Positions 22,151 through 34,962 of a DNA stretch of 64,000 bases are shown in pieces. The notes under the pieces were generated by a model. That model was not told the origin of the DNA and made no database searches. It was given only the letters and a program-made list of their open reading frames with translations. Each line of letters starts with the position of its first letter. The stretch's first letter is position 1. Origin of the DNA: Pisolithus tinctorius. Its lineage: Eukaryota; Basidiomycota; Agaricomycetes; Boletales; Pisolithaceae. The position numbers and the translations under genes were made by a program. The stretch covers positions 496,001 through 560,000 of the forward strand of contig JANFAH010000008.1 of the NCBI GenBank assembly GCA_024663395.1, written 5' to 3'.

Positions 22151-23690
22151 CACCTATCATCACTTATCATCAATATACTTTGCTCCAAGTCCTCCCTGAG
22201 CTCAGAATAGCTTGGGGCATCAAATTAAGTCATCATCCATCTTTCTGTAGGCTAACAGCAGTCTACCTGATTGCAATTCACATCCTTGCTCCCTCTTCAT
22301 CAGGAGCACCCCCAACCCTCAGCACTCATCTTTGAGTGTTGTAACTCACAAAAACCCACCTGAATAAGACCTTCTGCCATCTAGGTACTGCATGGGTATT
22401 GCACAGAGGACAGGAAGGAAACAAGAGCAATAAGACCAAACACTTGCCTTATAGCTGAGTTGAGGTGGTAGATTTGAAGAGTAATTCTGAGTATGAGTAC
22501 AAGGCTCGAATAAGAAAGAACAGTAGATTGTTCAATAGGGATTGAGATAGAAATCCCTGAGTATTTATACATGTAGAGTTATGCACAGACCAAGTAGCAT
22601 ATAAGGAAACTACTACTATGTATAGTATAGAATAGCAGAGAAGGTCATGGAATATGATGTCATTAATGATGACATTATGACATCATTGTGGAGCTAGCTG
22701 ACTGAGTAAGTCATGTGGTAAGTCATGTGTTGTTCTAGATGTCAGAACTATTATAGATATTTCCAACAATAGGCACACCACCACTTGCTTTCATTGTCTT
22801 TTGTGTTGGTCTTTGTTGGTTTTCACCACTGAACCACACTTTGACTCACAGCAGAGACAACAGCAGCAGCAGTCCTACATTCATAGGGTGTACAGTGGTT
22901 ACTGTGTGATTGAAGGTTCAAATGAGTGGACACAATGGCAGCAGTAGTTCTACATTCATAGGGTGTACAGTTGTTAGTCAAATCAAGTTTCCCACAAGAT
23001 GTTGCAGGTACCATACACTGAGCTGGAGTAACCAGATGATCAAAGAAATGCAGAATGATATTATAAATTGGGTAACAATGGGGGCAGCAAACACTGAATG
23101 GTGGGGGGGGATGGCCATACTTCTGCTTTGAATGCTAATACTTGCAATTCTAAGTCTCTGGCTTGCATAAGGCAAATGCCATTGGTTGCCTCATGGATGG
23201 ATGGGCCTCTGGTGGCAGTGTGGAGCATGCTGGTTCTGTCATGGCTGTTCCTGACTCTACACCCTCTGTTACTGAGTTCTTCATGGCCCATCATTTATTA
23301 ATTTTCATCATGTGCATTAACAGATGATATCACATACCAATTGACCCTGCTGAACCTCCAACTCCAGAGGTCAGTCTTGTTGCCCTATGTGACTGGTCAA
23401 TCCTGGCATATTTCTGCATTCTCCTCACATGTTTCATGGCTGGTCAGTAAGAGTTTCATTAGTTATACATACAAAGAATACCCTGACATGGGGCCATTTA
23501 TTTTACAACAATGTAATAATGATGGTCACAAACCAGTGGTGAGGAGAAACCATATATAACAATAAGAATGGTATGATGATGCCAGTGCATCCATAAAAAT
23601 GATGTTTGTCAGCAATGGAGTCCAACTGGAAGTCCAAAAAATGAGGGATGGTGTGGCTTGGGGAGTAACTGAACTTGGTGAATTAAATAA
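22151..23690. other. Low-CpG repeat DNA with small direct repeats
   Basis: A word CTACATTCATAGGGTGTACAG occurs twice, near 22875 and 22952. A small palindromic cluster of GATGTCAT/ATGACATC lies at 22650-22695. No supported gene. Confidence 0.35.
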
Positions 23691-23699
23691 CATACTTGT

Positions 23700-25005
23700 G
23701 ACTCAATTATTTCTCATTGACATCAAACCTCTTGTCAAACTTGAACTCATACAGATTCTGGAGAAGGTGGCTGTCCTGGTTGTTGAAGCCTGGTGTCATG
23801 ATAGCCTCTTTTATGGACTCCCAATCTGCATTATGAGCAGCAAAGTTTTTAGAATGGTGTACAGTGCCAGGGGTAGAGAAGAATGTGCAGTGAATCACCT
23901 GAGGGGATGGTGTATATCATTGTGGCATCTTAGCCTCTTTGAGTCTCCTGGTGGCTAAGTTCATGACCTCCTCAATTAGGGGGGAGAGCTTGGGGTTGGC
24001 AACTCTCTTCCATTTTTCTACACTGAAAAAGTGTTTCTTGTGCAGCCAAGTTGGACCCAAAATTGAATGGGCATTACCATCATAGTAAGCTGGAATATTA
24101 TCAGCCAAGTGATGCAGTAACAGGAGGCATTGCATTGATAACTTTGGAGCTAACATCTTCCAGTTGGGTCCACATTTCCCTCATTTCCCTCATCAGGGAA
24201 TCTATCTTCTCATCCATTTTGGCAACATCTACTTCCAAACTTTTGCATCTTCCCATTGATCCAGCCTGTCACCCAGCTTTGCAATGGCATCTCCCAATTG
24301 TTGCTGGAGGTTAGCATTCACTTCTGGCAGGTCCCTATCATCAAAAGGAATGAGGGTAGCAAAAACAATGCTCACTTTTTGCATGGTATTGCTGAGCAGC
24401 ATTTGCAATCAATTTTCTGGCTGATTCTGATTTGGGCCCTATGGCACAGAATACACCATTTTGATCTGTTCAGCAGCCAGCCAATCATTCACCAAAGAAC
24501 TGACTTATGGCCATGCATACTGAGAGCAGGGCCTTGGGATGGTCTTCCTTAAAGAGGGACCTCAACATGGTGAGCTCTGGGCATGCAAGGTTCATGAAAA
24601 TGGTTTGGGTTGGCTGTGGGTAGCTGAAGTTGGGGTAAAAGAAGAAGCTGGTTTTGTTTCCACCACATGGATGGAGTTGTGAGTTCCCTGAGATTTCTTT
24701 GCCCTTGGGGGGTTTGTGTTGCCTGGTGTTTTATTACCAGGGATTGGCATGGGGGTGGGGTGGGTATTGTCCTCCATTTCCTTGTCCTGCTCAACACTAG
24801 CCAGGGGGATCTCCTTTTCCTCATCATCACCCTCCATGGTATAACTGCCTTCCTCCTCCAAGTCATCCTCAGGTTCAGATTCCAGGGGGGTGTCCCTTGA
24901 TTTGCCTCTTGGCTCCTCTGAGGTGTGTGCCATTTTAGGTTTTTTGGATGAGTGTCCAGAGGCCTTGTGGTCTTGAGTGTTGTGGCAGTTGGTGGTAATG
25001 ATCAT
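23700..25005 (-). pseudogene. Decayed minus-strand open frame, family unknown
   Basis: Reading from 25005 downwards, an acidic, Pro/Thr-rich N-terminal part (25005-24592) is followed in broken frames by sequence with plausible coding composition to about 23700. It might be the first ORF of a retroelement, but no zinc knuckle, reverse transcriptase or integrase motif is visible. Interrupted by many stops. Confidence 0.35.
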
Positions 25006-26040
25006 TTCCTGAATTTTCTTTTTCCCATTGTAAATGAATGTGTTTGTTAATAGTGCTGGAGGGTGGTGGGTTGGGTCAGGAGAATAAGTGTGGCTTAGTT
25101 CTCAGGGGGCAGGGGGGCACTATGATTCACTGTTCTTTGTATTTCATTTGTATCCATTACACATAGATTTTTAGTGCTATATTATTTATTTATTCTGGTC
25201 TTCACTTTGTATTTTAGGCTCTTGTAGAGCTTTGGTTCTTTAATCAGATGTTTTGTTTGCAACTCTGACATTGGTCAAGGGGCTACTTGGTTTATTAGGG
25301 TTTGGTTTTATCTCAGTTTTTATCTATGTTTCCTTTACTTGTTTTCTTAAGTTCTCATGCAAGATCTTAAGGACTGTTTTTCAGTTTAAACAAGGGGAAG
25401 TCCCTTCTCCCCACTGGAGTTTTGGTGGACTGGGTTGTTGCACTTGGGTCTGGCTGTCTTAGTTCACACATTCAGTCATTGGGTTTGGTTTGCCAAAGTT
25501 TTAGTTAATTACAAGTTATGTTTTGTAAGTAAGGTTGTTGTAGTATTGGCCAGGGGGATAGGTGGTTGGGCCCATCCCCTTGAGGGCCAGTATGTTCACT
25601 ACATTTTATTTAGGACCCTTTCAGGAGGGGGCTAGTGCTAGACTAGCTCTCCTGTGGGCAAGAGTAGACTGTTGTTTGTTTTGGCATACTGGTTGCATGG
25701 CTACCAGCTTGCTAGGGAACTTTCTCTCCCCTTTCTGCCTAGGTGAGCACCTTGACACCTGTTTGGTTTGGTAAGTGGCTGCAGAGCAAATGCTTTATGG
25801 TGAAGTTGTCTCTTCAGAGCCCCAACTATCCTTGGTCACAAGGCTTGTTTGATTCAGGTGAGGTGGCTGTATAGACCAGTTCATGTGGAAGTTGTCTCTC
25901 CCATTTGTTTCCTTAGGTAGTCATGCATGTTTAATGTCCTGGTTCCCTGATGTACCCAGCAAAGGGCACACCAATTCACCAAGAGGAAAGGCCCAGCCAG
26001 ACAGTACAATGCCTTTTGGCAGACTGCCCACCCAGGCCCA
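25006..26040. other. G/T-rich low-CpG DNA, no gene seen
   Basis: Strand-biased composition (many T and G on the plus strand) without element ends or a coding pattern that I can support. It may be the 3' region of the minus-strand LINE to its right. Confidence 0.3.
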
Positions 26041-27790
26041 AGGTTCAACTATGGGCTTTTTAACTGCAATTTATTGTCACTACCTTCCTGTTCATCAATG
26101 GAGATTTTATTTCCTATCCAGGCTCCCAGAGTGCACATCAGCTGCCCATCTTTTATAATGTTGATTCCATTGTCAAAGGTATAGTTGTTCATTTCTCTGC
26201 TGTTTATTAGGTTTTGTCTGAATATTGTAGTGCCAATTGGCATGATTTCTGTTTTTTCTTTGTTAAATATGGCTGTTGGTGCCAGGCAGAAGGTTTGTAG
26301 GATGTTATCAAGGATGTTTAGGTCATCCTCTTTTGTGGTGTAGATGAGGGTGTCATCTATGAAGAGGGTTACTTTAACAGGTTCAGTCAGTTCAGGTATT
26401 TTGATTCCTTTTAGTTCCAAGTTTCTTATTGCATTTGCAAGTGGTTTGATGGCCAGGTCATAGTGCAGGCATGAGATGGGGTCACCCTGTCATACTCTTC
26501 TGTTTATTTTGATCAATTGTGGGGTGGTTCTATTTACTGTTATTGTGGTTTCTACATTTCAGGAGAGTTCTTTTATTGTGTTTATGAAGGGTCATGGGAA
26601 GTTCATTTTTACCTTCCATAGGTAGTCATGGGCTATTTTGTCATATGCTTTTTCTTGGTCTAGGGAGACCATGCATCCATTTGTTTTTGTTTGTTTGCAG
26701 TGTGATATTATTAGGTTCAATAACATGGTATGGTCATATATGCTGTGGTTTGGTACAAAGCCAGCTTGGTCTGAGTGGATTAGTGTTTGTGCTACTTTTC
26801 CTATTTCTGATGTGAGTGCTTTTGTCATGATTTTGTAGTCTGTATTTAGCAGGGTTATTGGGTGGTAGTTTTTGATTTTCTTTTTGTCTTTCTTATAGAG
26901 AAGAGTCATGTTTCCTTTTGCAAAGTCAGGGTCATGTATTCCTTGTTTTTCAATGTCATTGTAGATTGTGTTTAGGATTGTAGTTATTTAGATGTCTAGG
27001 TCTTTCTGCCAGGTTTTGTAGAACTCATATGATAGACCATCTGATCCTGGGGCTTTTTCCATTATTCACTGTTTTTGAGTGCTTTTTCAATATCTGGTTT
27101 CATCAGGGACTCTGGAATGTAGTTTTTTTGTTGGTCGTTTAAGGGGTTTGTGATTTGGTCCAGCATCTGGTCTATGGCAGTTTGTCTTGCTGCATCCAGT
27201 GGTGCTGGGGTTTGTGGCTTTTGGTGGTAGTTGTGTGCAATTTAGGTCATTTTATGGGTGCTGTTTTTGTATTGTTCCATTTTCATCCTCAAGGGAGTAT
27301 TGTATTACATTTTGGGTGTTGATTTCTTTGTTTAGGGCATACCAATACTTTGAGTTGGTGTCACCTTCCTTTTCAAATCTTGCTTCTTTAGAGAGCTGTG
27401 TGGCCCTTAGGTTTTCCTCTGCAATATCATTCAGTTGGGTTTGAACATCAGCTGTGGTGTTTAGTATGTATTCAGTCTGGTCTGTTGTTGTTTCTGGTTT
27501 TTTCAGTCACCTGAGTTGTTTTCTTAGGGTGTGCTTTAGTTTTTGTTTTTTCTTGTTTATTTGGTTCTTTCATTTCTTGGTCTCTTCTTGACTTATTGAC
27601 TTAATTTTTTGTTTTGTCACCTCCCAGATTATTTGTGGGTTTGTCATCAGTTGCTCATTAGTTGTTTCCCATTCAGTTAGGTTGTTGATTTTAGTTTGAT
27701 ATTGTTCTAGTTCTTTTTTGGTTTTTGTGAGTTGTTTTACTTGTTTTTGGAAGGGGAGGTGTCATTCTATTTGGTTTCTGAGTCTCCAGG
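26040..27790 (-). pseudogene. LINE reverse transcriptase, decayed, 5'-truncated
   Basis: On the minus strand, the region between endonuclease and RT is visible near 27430-27310 (ARFEKEGDTNSKYWYALNKE), followed by EKAPGSDGLSYEFYKTW near 27060, KKIKNYHPITLLNTDYKI and DQAGFVPN near 26870-26750, DQEKAYDKI near 26650 and the catalytic FIDDTLIY near 26350. These are RT blocks of non-LTR elements in the right order. Several stops and frameshifts break it. Nothing LINE-like is recognisable between 27790 and 28200, so the copy seems truncated there. Confidence 0.8.
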
Positions 27791-28197
27791 GGTCACACAT
27801 TGAGAAACTGGCATTGATACAAGTGCTCAAGGACCTGCCCTGCAGTGAAATCTCACTGGGCATTATGGCCAGCCTAAGCAGAGGCTCATCATTGTTAATA
27901 CCCTCAGACTGAGGTCTAAGGGTATCAATCCCAAGACTCTGATTAGGCTGGCCATTCATCTGGATCAGTTTTAACAGTTTTTACTCAAGCAACAAGGAGT
28001 GCTGGACCAACAAAAGAGTGACATTAGTGCCTAAGCACATAAACAATAGACTACCATAGGGGTGATCAGGATATGTGCATGGACCTGTACATATACACAC
28101 CATGGCATTAAAGGAACAACTACTGCACAACACCTCTATGTACAAATAGGCCATTTACACCAAGCAGTCCCAAGTTGAAGCATCAGTGGGAACAGAA

Positions 28198-28860
28198 TCA
28201 GTTCTTTCCCTTCTTCCCCTTGTTACCACCCTTGCATTTCTTAGCCAGATGATCATTGTCCACTGGCAGTCTAGGCACATTAGACTTGTTGCTGTCCACA
28301 GGAGCTCCAGTCTTAGAGTCTGATGCAGGGTTCATCCCCTGCTCCTTCCCTCCTGTCTCCTTCACAGGTTTGTCATTAGGTTTGGCCAAGCTGCCTACAG
28401 GGATGGAAGCCCATTTCTACACATTGGGAGACTGAAGTTGGAGTCTCAACCCACAGGCACTCTGGATGTGGTCATCCTCCCCACAAGTGGAGCAGGCTTG
28501 TCATCATTCCAAGTGGAAGACACATCCTTCATGCAAGAACTCCTTTTTCAGGCTTTCCATGATGGCAGATCTCTCTTCAGCAAACTGTCCCATAATGTAG
28601 ACTTTGTCTGTTGCTATGCCATTTTCCACCTGCACCTGTATAAAAGATGTCACCAACTGCATTTCCTCTGACAGAATTACCCTCTCCAAGTCTGTCTGAC
28701 TCATGTGTGCCAGGAACCCACCAACCATCAAGTTTTGCCATGCAGATAGCTTGCATGCAGGGGAATGGGACCAATACCCCAGGCCTTTCAAGAGCTTGAT
28801 CCAGTCCCTAGTAAGATTTGAAGGAGCTGAGGGGCATCCTTCACCTCAAATGTCAACAGG
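28198..28860 (-). pseudogene. Gag-like/ORF1-like remnant with CCHC zinc knuckle
   Basis: On the minus strand, codons at 28494-28453 give CSTCGEDDHIQSAC, an exact CX2CX4HX4C knuckle. A Lys-rich tail (KKCKGGNKGKKGKN) follows at its C-terminal side and an alpha-rich segment (28791-28504) precedes it in another frame. This is the layout of a retroelement ORF1 or Gag. It could be ORF1 of the LINE to its left, or the Gag of another element. Confidence 0.55.
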
Positions 28861-29480
28861 TACCTGATCATCTTTCCAGGAAAGGGGTATCATTCAATCT
28901 GTGAGGCACACTTGCCATTGCTGGAAGATGAAATTTGACACAGGCTCTTACCACTAGTGGAGTTTGTTTTCAACAATGCACCTAGTGCTACCACCTGAGT
29001 TCCCCCCTTCTTTGCAAACAAGGGATATCATCCAAACCTGTCTGTGATCCCCAACCATGACATCACCTCTTGGTGTAGAAAAGGATGCTGTAGGCCTCAG
29101 TAGTGAACAAGCTACTGATATATTAGATATACCCATAGGCTGCTACAGGGAATCAGTAATTAGAATACTGGTAATGAATGGTAAGCTTACCCTTGGTAAT
29201 GAACAAGCTACTGAGGGAACAGTGTAATAACTGTGTCATATGTGTGCTCTGATTGGTTATGTAAGCAGTCAAACATCACACCAAAACAAGTGAGAAGCCA
29301 AGGGAGAATAGAACTATGTGCAAGACCTTGCACAATTTTTGTTTCCTGAAAGATCCTGTCAGTACATCAAGGCACTCACCCATCTTGTCAGATGGTATGC
29401 CACATGAGGGGGAGCCAAAGCCTAGTCACACAGATATAGCAGATGACATGCCAGATACCATAGATTGAGCAGAATCTAAA
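28861..29480. other. Low-CpG spacer between LINE/Gag remnant and copia remnant
   Basis: No 5' LTR matching the 182-bp LTR at 31987-32168 was found here by eye. No supported gene. Confidence 0.35.
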
Positions 29481-31210
29481 ACAGAATGGACACACATCAG
29501 TAAATGAAAGAGGGCAGATGAGGATGAAGGAACTCACCTGCCAAAGAAAAGCAGTAGACCCAAGGTAGTAAAAGACTACCAGGCACTGAATGATCCTATG
29601 CCAGAGTTGTCAGGTGAGGAAGATGAAGACTCACCTGAACTAGATCAGGACCCTGATGCCCAAGAAATGCCCTGTATAAGAAGCTGAGTTAGTATATGTG
29701 GCACTTAATGAAAGTGGCACTGCCTTACCTGACAACCTGAAGACATTAAAAGAAGTGCATGACTCACCCAAATGGTCAGAGTGGGAGAAGGCTGTTAAAG
29801 CCAAAATAGACCAGCTACACCAAATGAGGACATGGGAATCAACAGACTTACCAAAGGGTAGGCTACCAGTTTCCAATAAATGGGTCCTCAGGTACAGCAG
29901 AGAAGGAAAGTTAGAAAAATATAAAGTGCATTTAGTAGCAGAAGGGTACTCACAGATACCAGGAATGGACTATACAGATACCTTCTCTCTGGTAGTCAAG
30001 CTAGAAACCATAAGAGCAACAATAGCACTAGCAGTGTCCCAATACTGGGAGATCCAGCAAATGGACATGAGAGGTGCTTACCTAAATGGCATGCTGAAAG
30101 AGGAAGTGTATATGAGGCAACCTGAAGGTTTCAAGGACAGAACACAACACATGTGCCAACTAATTAAAGCTTTATATGGGTTAAAGCAATCTGGAAGAGA
30201 GTGGAACATCAAACTAAATGGGTGATTAGTGAAAGAAGGCTTCAGACACCTTTGGTCAGACCCTTGTACATATGTCAGACAGACTGTGGAGGGAATAGAA
30301 ATCACTACCATATGGGTAGATGACCTCCTCCTGTTCACAATAGCTCAGGGGCTCATCATATCCCTAAAAGCACACCTACAGTCTATGTTCAAAGCTACTG
30401 GCCTCAGAGACCCCAAGAAAATTGTTGGTATAGAATTCACATGAGACCATGCCAAAGGAACTTTGTTCATTGGGCAAACATGGGTACATAGATTCTGTAC
30501 TAAGGGCACAAGGACTTGAAGACACAAATAGTGTGAAAACACCTGCAGATATGAAAGTTCAGATGTTGATGTTTCCCAATCAGGAGAGAGAAGAAGAGTG
30601 TAACCAAAATAAATACACTTCCCTGATTGGATCTCTGATGTATGCTGCAGTTGCCAAACAGCCAGATATTCCCTTTGCCATAAATAGACTAGCCTCATTC
30701 ACTTCAAATCCAGACCTAAGACAACAGAATAATGAATAGAGCAATGGAAGGCAATACTGCTACCCAAATCTTTAGAGGGTATGTAGATGCAAGCTTTGCC
30801 AATACAGAAAACCAAGCATCTGTCACCAGTTACATGTTCCTGGCTCAAGGGGGAGCCATTGTATAGGATCAAAGAAGCAAACCTTAATTGCACTGTCAAC
30901 TACAGAAGCAGAATATGCCATGTTGGCCAGATGTACTTGAGAGTGTATATGGTTAAGGAATCTATATGCTGAACTAGGATACAAACAAAAGGGGCCAACT
31001 ACAATAGTGACAGACAGTGAAGGGGGATGAGCTTTAGCATACAAACCCCAGTTGCATGCCAGAACAAAACACTTCAACATATCCCATCATTATATGCATG
31101 AGAAAATCTCACAAAAGAGTGTGTCATTGCTCCAACAGGTACCAAAAAGCAGATATATTAACTAAAGCACTACCTAGGGACAAGCACAAGAGATGTCACA
31201 ATCATGCATT
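29480..31210 (+). pseudogene. Ty1/copia Pol remnant (reverse transcriptase and RNase H)
   Basis: The plus-strand frame at 29698-30225 encodes the start of a copia RT: KWSEWEKAVKAKIDQL, then NKWVLRYSREGKLEKYK, the catalytic-Asp region QQMDMRGAYLNG, and QPEGF ... LIKALYGLKQSGREW. VDDLLLF at 30320-30340 is the YVDD-type box. RNase H follows in broken frames (GSLMYAAVAKQPDIPFAIN, then KADILTKALPR near 31150), the usual end of copia Pol. At least five stops or frameshifts are present. Integrase and Gag are not recognisable upstream. Confidence 0.85.
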
Positions 31211-31986
31211 CATCCTAGGTCCCAGGTCACTCTGCATGCTACTCCACTCAGACACTCACTCACTCCACACCAACTCTGCCTGTCCTCTACCATCTACAAG
31301 TCTTCTCCACTCTGCCTGCTGGTGGACTTGGTACCTGTCTACCATCAGACTGCACAGACCAGTTTACAAGAGGTCATGTGACCCTTACCTGACCAGCCTT
31401 CAGCCTTCTCCTTGACACCACACAGTCAGGTACTCTGCAGTGTGTGGTCCTCATGGTTCAGTACCTATACTGTTTCCTTTCTGGTCTGTTCTGTGTTACC
31501 CACTGTATGTTCTCTGTCCACCCTTCATTTGTCATCCAGGAAGTTTTACTTGAAAATTCACAAGTCTCCATATGTCAGTTCCAATTCTGGTTACTGTACC
31601 TCCATAGTAGAATGAAAGCATGTACAGTACTCCATCATTCCTCAGTACAAATATCACCAAAGTTGCTACTCCATATCTCTTCTGTCTTCTGTCTGTTGGA
31701 GTTATCTCTAAACTTCTATTTGGTCTCTACTTCTGAAATACAAGGGCTGAGATCATGCAAGGGGGTAGTGCATGAGCTAAACCTGATGCCCTCACTCCAT
31801 TCCACTTCTGCCTCAGCAGATGTCATTCCTGATGATCCTCTGCTAATCAGAGTTCCATTCAACTGTGTTGGACTTGCTTCTGTACCTCTCCCCAGACCTT
31901 AATAGGGATCAGAATTGGTTAGAGTAGGTCCAGACTTGACAAGAGACATACCAAAGAAATGGGTATGAGTCTGGCTTGAGGGGGAG

Positions 31987-32168
31987 TGTTGGTATCATAA
32001 CATAAATACTGGCAATTCCCAGCAGTCCTGAGCAGGTAGTAGAGCACAGTAGTATCTGGTAGATTGTTCTAGAAGATAAATACAAAGAGTATATAAGCCC
32101 ACATACATGAGCAAATGGGTAATCAGTTTTACCCATAATCAACTACTCAAGTGAGCCCATAGCCAACA
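31987..32168 (+). repeat. Probable 3' LTR of the copia element, 182 bp
   Basis: A purine run GAGGGGGAG ends exactly where TGTTGG begins, as expected for a polypurine tract next to an LTR. The candidate LTR ends in CCAACA, the inverted repeat of TGTTGG, and contains TATATAAG at about 32090. The 5' partner is missing. Confidence 0.6.
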
Positions 32169-33564
32169 GTACACTCATACCTAACTTGCAAAGTATATGG
32201 TCTGGGTGATTAAGGATTAGTTCAACCAACCAAGCCTCTCCAGGAAGTGCAGATGTGTGGTATGGCCATATATTCTTAGGGATCTCTCCAGAGAGGAGAT
32301 TGACCATTAGCTCAGTAAGAATCTGGACAATGGCAAATTCTCTTGTATGAACTCTCATGATCAATGCACTTCTTCATTGCCTACAGTTGAGCACTGAGCA
32401 TTGATCAGCAATGTGAGCATGATATGAGCATCACAGCTGGCAGTCAACTTTCAATTTCTGACCATTCTTACTAATCACCTAATATATCTCTGTAGAATTG
32501 TCAGAGTGTAGTGAGACTATGTGAACATACCATACAGACTCTAACAAGCTATCACTGGCTGCACTTGAAGTGTTACAAATCCTCAAGTTTTCATTCAAGC
32601 AGAACCATTTCACATTTACAACAGAACTCATTTTTGATAAACAAGGCTACTCAATTGCTGGGCCTGTCTCCCCACTAGCTGTTAATGAGTTGATAAGTAG
32701 GGGGTATTTGGAAGAACTTCAGCAGCTTTATGCAAACAAGGATGCATACTAGTGTTTACAGCTTAATATAATATGATTACGCTGAAATTTCGTAGCTTAG
32801 TGTTATAGTGTGCACGTTGACAATCAACATCGTTACGTGTGGCTTGGCTAGCCAGCTGGGCCCGTGGCCCGCCGTCCGCCTAAATTTGCGACCCCATCGA
32901 ACCCATGCGAACTCACTTCTACCTATCGAAGTCAGGTCAAATTGGTCCAATATTTTACCTCGGTCCACCTCGTGGAAACACTAGGTTAAGAGCAAGAGTG
33001 ACAGTGACGATCGTGGACATGTCGATTTTGGGGGGATGACCTTGGTATGTGGATAGCGAAGGAATGGAGGGATAGATTGATGTTGCTGGAACAACGGCGA
33101 CGGCGAACGCTCCAACGATCCTGACAGCTTTAAGGAGTCAAGCTAGTACCCATTAGACAGGACTTCTGAAAACATCTTCGTCGTAAGGTGGTCTCGGAAT
33201 TCAAGATTTCAGAGTTAGCAGAGTGAAAGGGCGTCCGCAAGGAAAAAGCTTGGATCCACATCTATACTGCATCGACCACATACCAGAAACAAATCCAGAC
33301 AGGTCACTCCCAGTTGAATTTAGGATGCACATGTTTGATCGTGCTAGATGGTCGGGAACTCCGTCATCTCGTAACCGTTGTACGATCATGTCAACCACAC
33401 CCGCAGGTGACACCTCAATATTTACACTTTAAAAAATAGCCACATGGGATCAAAGGTCACCCGAGTGGCCTACCTACAGAGGGGGTTCTAAAAGGTAGTT
33501 AATTTGGTGAGCCAAACGCATGCATGATGCTGGGAAGACTTGGGCCAAGTAGGCGCAGGGGTCA
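32169..33564. other. Compartment boundary and intergenic region left of LCL3
   Basis: Up to about 32750 the DNA is CG-poor and repeat-like; from about 32770 CG words are frequent and remain so through the gene block. A minus-strand frame at 33413-33201 has passable codon content but no recognised family. I do not call a gene here. Confidence 0.5.
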
Positions 33565-34823
33565 TCATTCGCTAGAGGGAGGCGATGACGCGTGACGTCT
33601 CTTGTATTCTGCCGGTGTTTCACCCCCACCACCGGATTTCCACATACCTCGCCTTGCAGCTCTGTTAGAGAAACATGGGAAGTTGATCAACGTTAGCAGA
33701 TGTGACTGAGATGAGTTTCCCCTGCGCTCCGCGCGGGAATATACTCGTCATGGACCCCTCACCTTGCCTTGGCTTCAACACGAAGAAAAGCTTCTCGGCT
33801 CCAGGGGCCATATTCAGCTCCTGCTTGCTCGTAAGTCGTAACAGTGCCGGCCCGCAGCATTTCTAGAGCGAGGGGGCTGGCCCACCGTTTTCCAAGGAAG
33901 GAGGGCAGAAAACGCCGGGGTACGAAAGGAACCGCGACCTACAGAATTGCATGGAAGGGGGCAGAATTTATCAGAGCTGGTTTGAGGTTAGCTCGGAAGA
34001 TGAAAGATGTCAGTCTGGGATGAGCGAGTTGACTTACTACGCGACCATACTGATCCTTTCGGACAAGTTGACAATAAACCGATCTGCCTTCGAGGCGATT
34101 TTTCAGCCACGAGAGGCTTTCTTCGGCGTGGGGTTGTGCAGGTCGACCAAAATGACCACACTAAGGTACGTTGCAAGATCAGTACATTAGAGCACGCGAT
34201 CACCAAGACGCCCACCTCCGGAGCGTCTACACCTGCAATACGGATATGGATTGTCTGATCTTTGAGATCTAAAATGCTCCCTATCACACGAGCAGCATAT
34301 GGAATACAAAAGCGCAAACCTTTGGCCGATGACGGTACTCTTCTAAACCAGCGCCATCCAATGCCAGGCGTGTGATATAATCGAAAGTTGTCCGCGTCCC
34401 CCACGCTGTCCACGTGTGAGTCAGACGGCCACAGGTTTATGCACGACCAGGAGTTCCATACCTCGTAACGATTCCTTTCACCCATCTTCTGCGAGTGATG
34501 ATATCTGGCGTCACCCATTCTGCTGTCCTAATCCTCCTTAACCACCTATTCCACATGAAAACACCACAAGCACCCGCTGCAATGCCTGTAATGAATGCTA
34601 CCGCTACATACGGTGCCGTCAATAGTTCGACGTGGGGTATTGTGCTCTCCAGAGAATACAGAAAGGCGATGGGATCGGACCGACGCGTGGACTTTTCCAC
34701 AGCGTGTTGTTCCACTTCACGACGTAGATCTGGCGAACCGGAAGCTGACGCCGGGGAGAGCGTTGATTCTTCTGCGGGTTTGACACTGTCTCCGGAAGAT
34801 TTCCATGGCAGCTGGAAGACCAT
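33565..34823 (-). CDS. LCL3: LCL3-type mitochondrial membrane nuclease (SNase-like)
   Basis: Five exons: 34823-34462, 34405-34216, 34160-34038, 33938-33763, 33661-33565. They total 948 nt (315 residues) and the phase closes at every junction. Residues 69-91 form a single membrane segment ([15 protein letters not shown]). The staphylococcal-nuclease-like domain runs from about residue 121, with [47 protein letters not shown] and the C-terminal ETPAEYKRR, all characteristic of the LCL3 family. Yeast Lcl3 is a mitochondrial protein, a putative endonuclease. The start ATG gives a length close to the family's. It lies 139 bp downstream of the RasGEF stop, on the same strand. The function beyond nuclease homology is not established. 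Confidence 0.93.
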
Positions 34824-34962
34824 CGGTCATGGATGGGTATGTTGTGTGCGGGGGAGGCGAGCTCGGCTGTAGTCCTCAAGACCTCAAATACGGCAAAAAT
34901 GGCAAGCAAATGCAAAGACTCCCAATTTGACTGACGTAACAACAAAAGCATAACCGTATCCA

